A stretch of DNA of 29,702 nucleotides from Baffinella frigidus (lineage: Eukaryota > Cryptophyceae > Cryptomonadales > Baffinellaceae): positions 616,093 through 645,794 of the forward strand of contig MU646382.1 of assembly GCA_026770585.1 (NCBI GenBank). The letters are read 5' to 3'. Under the pieces are notes generated by a model that made no database searches, had not been told where the DNA came from, and saw only the letters and a program-made list of their open reading frames with translations. Below are positions 8,293 to 17,000 of the stretch, one piece after another. The translations under genes were made by a program, and so were the position numbers. Within the stretch, counting starts at the first letter, position 1; each line of letters begins with the position of its first letter.

Positions 8293-11004
8293 CGGCCGTG
8301 TTGGTAGAAATAATGGTCTCTCGTGTCAGCCTTGAACGCTTGAGAAAGACATCCTTCAATGATATCAACATGGAAGTATCGTACGCCCCCCCTGGGAGGC
8401 TGTGCAGAAGAGGGGGTGAGGGTTGAGGGGTGAGGGTTGAGGGTCAAGGCTTGAGGGTCGAGGGTTGAGAGTTGAGGGGTGAGGGTTGAGGGTCACGGGT
8501 CAAGGGTTGAGGGTTGAGGATTGAGGGTCGAGAGTCGAGGGTTGGAGGGTGAAGGGTGAGGGGTGAGGCCTGGTCGGGCGTGGTTCGGTGATGGGTGTTG
8601 CAGTGTAGCTATTTGTTGAGCAGTGAGCGTTTCGTGTTTCGTTTGGAGGGGGGAAGACCTGGTTGGGCGTAGCAGCGCCAGAGAGCACACGCGGCGTGAA
8701 CGGCTGCGCCAGCTCCGCAGTCACCCCCTCCCAGAACCACGCCAGACTCTTGGAGGGGGTTGCCAAAAGTCAATTTCCCCTCAAGGCAGTGGTTTTCAAA
8801 AGTCAAAGAACACATCCTGTGGTGTTTTAAAAAATTCAACCCCCGCCTCCAATCTGGCGTGGAAGGCTACATGGCACCAACACCGGATATCCGGGGGTAA
8901 CGTGACCATTTCCCGGTACAGATCGAAGAAAAGGATCGAATTTCACCTGGTCGGGCGTGGCAGCGCCAGAGAGCACGAGCGGCGCGAAGGGTTGCGCCAG
9001 CACCGCGGCCAAACACACCTGGTCCGCCGCTGCACCCACGCATCCACCTCAGCAGGGGTAAGGCACAGGATACTCACGTCTCTTCATCAGAGAGCACGAC
9101 CACGGCCAGGCACACCTGGTCCGCCGCTGGCCCCACCGCATGTTGTATTAGTTGAGATGAGATGAGCCTACCAACAGGCATCCATTGTGTGTGTCTAGGT
9201 TGCATCCGTAGGTGCCCTTAGAGACTAGATACCCATATCCATCTCAGCGGGGGTAGGGGGGTCAGGGCAGCTACACACTCCCATCAGGTACACCTGGTCC
9301 CACGCATTCACCTCAGCGGGAATCACCAAATAAGCCGCCTACCAGCTACAATGGTTGTGGATGCATGCACCCTAGGGTTGAGGGTGCATGGACCCTGAAC
9401 GCGGAACCCGGAACCCTGAACCCGGAACCCGGAACCCAAAACCCGGAACCCTAATCCCTGAACCCTGGTACCGGCGAACGGGAAGAAGGGAGGGAGGGAG
9501 AAAGGGAGAAAGGAATAAAGGAAGGGATGAATAAAGGGAGGAAGGAAGACAGGCAGGGAGGGAGGAAAGGGGGGGAGGAAGGAAGGGCAGAAGGCTACCG
9601 GCGCCAAGCTTGGCAGCGGCGTCAGCGATGGGACCAGCACGCGGGCCTCCGGAACCCCAAACCCTGAACGCTAAACCCTAAACCCTGAACGCTGAACCCT
9701 AAACCCTGGTACCGGCGCCAAGCTTGAGAGTGGCCTCAGCGACGGGTCCTTATCTCAGATAAACACTTTTAAAAGTCGTTTTCCTAAGTCAACTCCCCCA
9801 CAAATCTGTCAACTTATGCTTTACTCTGCGAGCCCGTACGCATAAGTTGACAGATTTGTGGGGGAGTTGACTTAGGAAAACGACTTTTAAAAGTGTTTAT
9901 CTGAGATAAGTCCACCACGCGAAGGGAAGGAGGGATGAAGACAGGAAGGGAGAAAGAGAGGGAGGGAGGACGACAGGAAGAGAGGGAGGAAGGAAGACAG
10001 GGAGGGAGGGAGGGAGGGGGGGAGGAAGGAAGGGCGCAAGGCTACCGGCGCCAAGCTTTGCAGCGGCGTCAGCGAAGGGACTCGCACTGCAAGTGTGGAA
10101 GGAAGGGAGGGAGGGCGGGCGGGCGGACGAGAGGGAGGACGGGAGGGAAGGAGGAAGGGAGGACGGCAAGAAGGGAGGGAGGGAGGGAGGAAAGGCGGAA
10201 GGAACGAAGAGAGGAAGGACATGAGGGAGGGAGGAATGGTACCGGCGCCAAGCTTGGCAGCGGCGTCAGCGACGGGGCCCGCACGCGGGCCCTTGAGGAG
10301 TCGTCCGTTCGCCATCGCTTCCTTGACTATCACCTCCAACCCTGCAATGCGTGGTCTCAGTCCCGAAATGCGTGGACTCAGTCACGAAACCACTAATATC
10401 GAGAAATGCGTAAAACTAGTGGTGTCTCAGTATCTTGAGCAGTCCTTGACGATCACCTCCAGCCCTGCAATGCGTGGTCTCAGTCCCAAAATGTGTGGAC
10501 TCAGTCCCAAAACCACTCATGTCGGGAAATTCATGACATCAGTGGTCTCAGTATCTTGAGGAGTCGTCCGTTCGCCATCGCTTCCTTGGCAATCACCTCA
10601 AGCCCTGCACTGCGTGGTCTCAGTCTCGAAACCACTCGTTTCGCAAAATGCGTGAAACTAGTGGGTTTACCACGGAGGGGAAAACATGGTGGCCGTGCCA
10701 CTCGAGGCTAGAAATGTGACCATTTTAAAGCAGGGATTCTTTTACAAGTAAAGGGAAAACAAGGTGGGTGTAGTAATTTTCACACAAATAGGGACGTTTG
10801 GTCACGTTACTGGGGGAATTACCGCAGTAACGTGGCCAAGCCTGCCCGTGACTGGTGCTAAATTTAACCATCCCCCATTTAAAATACTCCATCTTCCAGC
10901 CTCGAGTGGTGTACATGGGACGAACCTACAGCGTCTGGTAAAAACGGGACGCGGGCGCGAGTACGGGATAGCTGCAGCGGGCGGAGTTTTCGAGAAAGAA
11001 ATAA

Positions 11005-11037
<33 letters not shown>

Positions 11038-14000
11038 GAGCGAGAGAGAGAGAGAGAGAGGGCGGCGCTACCCTCTGTGCGTGCCTCCAACAGGGCCTCT
11101 CCGACCGACTGCTCCATCAAGTTGTACGTAGCCTGGTTTAGGATTTAGGGTTTAGGGTTTAGGGTTTAGGGCTTAGAGTTGAAGGTTTAGGTTTAGGGAT
11201 TAGGGATTAGGGTTTAGGGTTTAGGGTTTAGGTTTAGGGGTTAAGGTTTAGGTTTTAGAGTTTAGAGTGCGCGATAGAGGGGGCACCGTGCGATGGCCGG
11301 CCCTCTGATCAAACCAGTTCAGAAAAGAGAGAGAGTTCAAATTGTGTTTTTTAAAAAACATCATTCCGCCTGGAATGGAAAAGCACCGAATGGCTCCAAC
11401 GTCCAAGGCAAACTTGCCAGCAAGTGTATAGGGCGAGTGTAGGGTAGAGGGCGCGAGTGGGGTTCTGACCTGGACAAAAACCAAAATTGTTTGAATTTGA
11501 ATTCCGTGTGGGGACTCTTGCCTGGACGCAGTCAAAGAGGCAGGGGCTCTCTGCTGACAGGTTTTGTACCACTGCAATGCACCTTTTTGTACCATAACCC
11601 ATTCATCGCGGGGCTCTCAATTCCGAGAACCTTCAGGGCATCCTAAACATCCCCGATCTTTACTGTGGGAGGGGCAATGGCTCCAATAATCCACAGGGTG
11701 CGAGTGGGGTGCTGGCCTGGACGCAGTCGAAGAGGCAGGGGCTCGCTGGGTTGCCCTCTTCCATGCGGCACGCCAGTGCCACCCTGCGACACACCACACG
11801 CGCGCGGATCCGTAACTACATTGGAGCCATTATTCGCCGGGTGTCAACTTCACGCGCGAAAGCTGACACGGATGGCTCATCCAGGTGCTGGCTACGCTTT
11901 TGACCACGAAGAAGCTTCCGGGGGATCAAAATCTTATCGATAACGGCGCGGGTTGCACACCGGCGGGTAGCAGCCTGGTGGACGCCCGAGAGGCTCAGGC
12001 CGAGCCGCACCCCACGGGAGATCTCGAGACTCCGGAGCTTCCCCCGCACCTTGGTTTCTCGCCCAAGTGCGCTTTACATACAGCCCGAGCCGCACTCCTC
12101 AGGAGGTGTTTCTCCAGAGTCGCGCGTCCGCATGATCCGCAGGGTGTCGAATTCTGCGCGAAAGCTGAACCTGGGCTTCTACAAGTTTCTAGAAGCTTCT
12201 AGAATATTCTAGATACGGGAGTCTCGTCCGGGTGCGGGGTACACACCGGAGCGTGGCGGCCTGGTGGACGCCCGAGAGGCTCAGCCCGAGCCGCACCCCC
12301 CGAGAGGTCTTGAGCTGCCTTAGCTCCCCCCGCACCTGCGTTTGGGGTTCGGGGATCAGGGTTTTGGGTTTGGAGTGCGGGGTGCGGGGTTACGGGGAGC
12401 GCCCGAGAGGCTCAGGCCCAGCCGCACTCCCTGGGAGGTCTTGAGCTGCCTTAGCTCCCCCCACACCTACGTTTGGGGTTTGGTGTTCGGGGTTTTGGGT
12501 GTGGGGTTTGGGGTGTGGGGTGTGGGGTGTGGGGTGCGGGTTGCCGGGTTTGGGGTTTGGGGTTTGGGGTTTGGGGTTTGGGGTTTAGGGTTTAGGGTTT
12601 AGGGTTTGGGGTTTAGGGTTCAGGATTTAGGGTTTAGGGTTTAGGGTTTAGGGNNNNNNNNNNTTTGGGGTTTGGGGTTTGGGGTTTAGGGTTTAGGGTT
12701 TAGGGTTTGGGGTTTAGGGTTCAGGATTTAGGGTTTAGGGTTTAGGGTTTAGGGTTTAGGGTCTAGGACTTAGGGTTTAGGGTTTAGGGTTTAGGGATTA
12801 GTGCATGTTTCTGCCGAGGGTGTGTGCCTGCAACCTGATGGCGGCAGAGGGCACCACTCTCCAGCTCGACCCTAAACCCTAAACCCTACACCCTAAACCC
12901 TACACCCTAAACCCTAAACCCAAGAGGGATCCCGATTTCCAGCTCCCGAGTCTAAACTCTAAACCCTAAACCCTAAAACCCTAAACCCTAAACCCTAAAC
13001 CATCGATACCTCAGGGTCAGCAAGGACGCCACTTTCCAGCGTGGCAGAGTGGATCTGGTACAGCCGGAGATGCTTTCCGAGCAGCGCGAGGGTCTCTGCG
13101 GACTGCGACCGAAGATGCCCCACAGAGTGATCCTTGACCTGCTCGCCACACCTCTCTTCATGAGCATATATGAACATCATATATGTGTAAAAAAGAACTT
13201 TGACTTCGCGGTGGCAGTTTCTTGCCGTAGACTTCGACCGGTGATGACGCGGATGGAAGTCTAAGCTCGCCTCATTTCTGCGCCGTGCATTTCTCTTTCG
13301 AATAAACTCAACAAGTGTCAACAAGTGTGCACACACCAGCCTGGCAGCGACCGGAGCTGAGTTTCCGACGGGCGGAGAATTCGCGGAGAGCAGTGCAAGT
13401 AAAGGTGACAGCCATGGATGGAGTTGGGATCCCGGAGGGTCTCGAGATCCCACCTCCATTCCCCCATTTTCCTTGATTTACTTGAGCAGTGCAAGCACAA
13501 GTGACAATCGCGCTGGGATCAAGTAAAGGGGGGAATCGAGTTGGGATCTCATACGCAAACACTTATAATTTATAAACTGGATTCAATGAAATTTACAAGT
13601 AATATTAAAGAAAACGTGTAGTAATTTTGATTGAAATTCAGTATATAAATTATAAGTGTTTCCACATGAGATCCCTCTCGAGTCTCGAGAGCCTCGGGAC
13701 CCACGCAGGGCCTTATTTTGGGTTAGTCAAAAATCAATTCTCAAAGGGTGTCCTCAAATCCCGGGCCATCTCTGTCAAAAAGTTTCCAAACCCGACCCCC
13801 CAGAACGGCTGCAAGCACCCTGGCATACAGTACCGAAGGGCCCTGCGTGGTGTGCACTGGACCTCATGGGGCTCCCCGCCATTGTCGAACCCGACCCCCC
13901 AGAACGGCTCCAAGCACCCTGGAATGCAGAACCGAAGGGCCCTGCGTGAGCCCTTCGGCAATACAGTACGGGAGGGCCCTGCACCTCGTGGGGTTCGCCG

Positions 14001-17000
14001 CCATTGTCGACGCGCCAGTCAGCCGTGTAGCGGTAGCCCCACTTGGACCCGACCGCAACATCTCCAGGGGCAATCGCGCGCGTTTCGAGCCACTCCGACA
14101 GGAACTGTAGAGCGTGTGCGGTAATTGGTGTCCGTTTTCGAGATCGGGTAACCCGACAACATGTTTTCGAGAGTTTTAAAATGTTTTTAAGGTGGTAAAA
14201 CATTTTAAATGGACACTTCTGGTACAAATGAAAACTTGAAAACTCGCCCTGCCGACCGCAACCTGTCCAGGGGCGATCGCGCGGGTCTCCAGCCACTCCG
14301 ACAGGAACTGCCAGGGTCCAGGGCCACTTAGCAGCGACCGACGATATTTTCCCTCGGATTCGCGGGGGAAATTCCGGTTGGAATCCATGGTAATGGATAA
14401 GATTCTAGTACAAATAGTTTAGATGGACTGCATCCGTGAAGACCCCGGTGGCTACTGAGTGGTAGGGTTGCACTGCCGACACCAACCTCCCCAGGGGCGA
14501 TCACGCGGGTTTCGAGCCACTCCGATAGGAACTGCTAGGGTTTAGGGTTCAGGGTTCAGGGTTTCCACTTGGCAACCACGGGGGAATTCACGGATACAGT
14601 CCATCTAAACGATTTCTACTAGAATCTTATCCATTGCTATGGATTCCAACCGGAATTTCTCCCGAGAATCCGGGGAAAAATATCTTCGGTCGCTGCCAAG
14701 TGGGGGTTGCACTGCCGACCGCAACCTCTCTAGAGGCGATCGCGCGGGTTTCGAGCCACTCCGATAGGAACTGCCAGGGTTGGGGTTTAGGGTTTGGGGT
14801 TTGGGGTTTGGGGTTTGGGGTTTGGGGTTTGGGGTTTGGGGTTTGGGGTGTGGGGTTTAGGGTTTAGGGTGTAGGGTTTGGGGTTTAGGGTTTAGAGTTT
14901 AGCCCCGCTTTCCAGCCACCCCGACAGGAACTGAAAATGCGGGACAGGGTTAAGGGTGGACGACCTAATTCCGGCGTCGAACTAACTACGGTGTTGCGTA
15001 GGGTGCTACCGTATTCAATACAGTAAGGTGATGCCGGAATTAGTTCGTCCACCCTTACCTCGAATGCAAGAACACGCCTCCTCCCCCTAGGACCGTACGA
15101 GACTCCGACATCACTGCTAGCCAGCCCCGTGCCTCGTTCAATTCGCCCCGAGAGAACCGCTGTGGTGTGAGGTTTGTTTCGCGGTCACCAGTTGAATGAG
15201 TCGCGCATTGGCGGAGAATTCGGTCAAGGTGCTCAAGGAAAGGTTGGACCATCAGGACCCCTCTGGAAAGCACACGAACTTTACAAACTTCCGCATGGAT
15301 GGCGTGTGCGCACGGGTGGGCGCACCTGCTCCGCGAAGCCGCAGGAGCGTGCCGCGTCGAAGTAGCGCACCCCAGCCGCCCACGCTAAAACGCATAGTCC
15401 ACAGCAAACCCATAGATTTTTCAAAAGTCAATTCACCCGCAAAATATGTCAACTTAGAAACGAGGTTCTTCGAAAATCGGTTTTCGCCTTGAGTTGACTC
15501 ATACAAAAACTCCGGCCTGGCAGTGCGGGTGGGCACACCTGCTCCGCCAAGCCGTAGGAGCGTGCCGCGTCGAAGTAGCGCACGCCAGATTCCCACGCCC
15601 TGTCCATCACCTGCCGATGCCCCCGCCCGATTCAACGGGGCAACCTTGCCAGAGGCCTACCACTCGCGGCTGGAAGTGGGACCATTTTAAAACAGAGCTT
15701 CTTTTACAAGTGAAGGGGGGGAAAGAAACGTGTAGTAATTTTCATGCAAATAGGGGCATTTGGTCACGTAGCTCAGGTTGTGACTTGAGCTACGTGACCG
15801 AGCATGCCCGTGACTGGTACTAAATTCAACAACCCCACATTTAAAATACTCCCTCTTCCAGCCTCGAGTGGTAGTTCTGCCTGCAGGTGATGGACAAACC
15901 AGGTGCACCCACCCGATTTAATCGCGTTCCTGAATAGATTTAATTTCAGATTTGGCGTGGCGTTTGAGCCATTTCGTACTTTTAGGGCTTTAAAATCGCT
16001 GGGTGTGTACCGTAAATCCTTTAGACGGACAGTTCCCGAAATTTGAATCTAGTCAGGTCCGGGATCAGATTCAACGAGGCGCACTCCAAGAGAGAGGGGA
16101 GAAGAGACTTTTATTGAACGTATGACGTCGGACCGTAAACTTAAGGCGTCCAGAGAGGGCTCGAACTCAGTGCTTCTTCAAGGACCTACGATACTAAATG
16201 TACAACCGGGCCTACCTACCTTACTCCAAGACGCCCACGGCCTGCCCATCACCTGCCGATGCCCCCACCCGATTCAACGGGGCAAGCCCGTTTTTTCACA
16301 TGCGTGGCGGGGCTGTTTCCCGGGGCAGGAAAGCTGCAGCGCGTGCGGGCGAATGGGGTTGCCACACGTTCCACTCGAGGCTAGACATGGGACCATTTTA
16401 AAACAGAGCTTCTTTTACAAGTGAAACAAAGAGATGTGTAGTAATTTTCACACAAATAGGGGCGTTTGGTCACGTTGCCGGGGGATTTCCCCCAGCAACG
16501 TGACCAAACCTGCCCGTGACTGGTACTAAATTTTACAACCCCGCATTTAAAATGGTCCCATTTCTAGCCTCGAGTGGTTATTCACCTTGAAGCTCTGCTC
16601 CTTGAACGCCTCCTTCGACCGCTCGGCGCAAGCCCCAACCTCATCGTCCCGCCCCAGGGTGATGTACCTGCCATGCGTGAAGTTGCGGTGAGCATAGCCG
16701 ATGCCTCCCCCCCCCCTCGTCTGAATCTAGCCGCACCGCTGAGGCCACCTCCCACCAGCAATCCAGAGCGGCTTATATAGATGTCTGGTCAGGTAGTAAT
16801 TTTCAGGCAAATCAATGAAATCTCATTGAATCTCCTTACAATTGGCCTGGTACTCTCCCGGACGCGACATGTAAAATTTGTCAGATAAAGCAGTCATCGC
16901 CGTCAAATAAAAAATCACAGTCTTTCTATTTGTGTGTCCATCGCATGTCACGAATATTTACAATAGTATTACTTTTTACAAGTAGAGGCTCGAAACCCGC

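Larger units (their letters stand above)
9480..10235. repeat. Purine-rich GGGA/GGAA tracts
   Basis: Blocks at 9480-9590, 9918-10040 and 10097-10235 of GGGAGGAAGG-type repeats, pyrimidine-rich in the reductase sense direction. The predicted Pro/Ser/Leu-rich or Arg/Glu/Gly-rich open frames in this stretch are repeat translation. Confidence 0.9.

Noticed and set aside
9323-10559. Pro/Leu/Ser-rich and Arg/Gly/Glu-rich open frames up to 154 residues
   Set aside because: Translation of GGGAGGAA repeats. Only the short stretch EVIVKEAMANGRLLKGPRAG belongs to a real exon (10341-10243).
12342-12602. Open frame with [13 protein letters not shown] repeats
   Set aside because: Seven-base telomere-like repeat read as protein; passes through exon 6 copies in the wrong strand.
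16130-16225. tRNA or tRNA-derived SINE on the minus strand (GAGTTCGAGCCCTC resembles a B box)
   Set aside because: No matching A box and no cloverleaf could be drawn; only the single motif fits.
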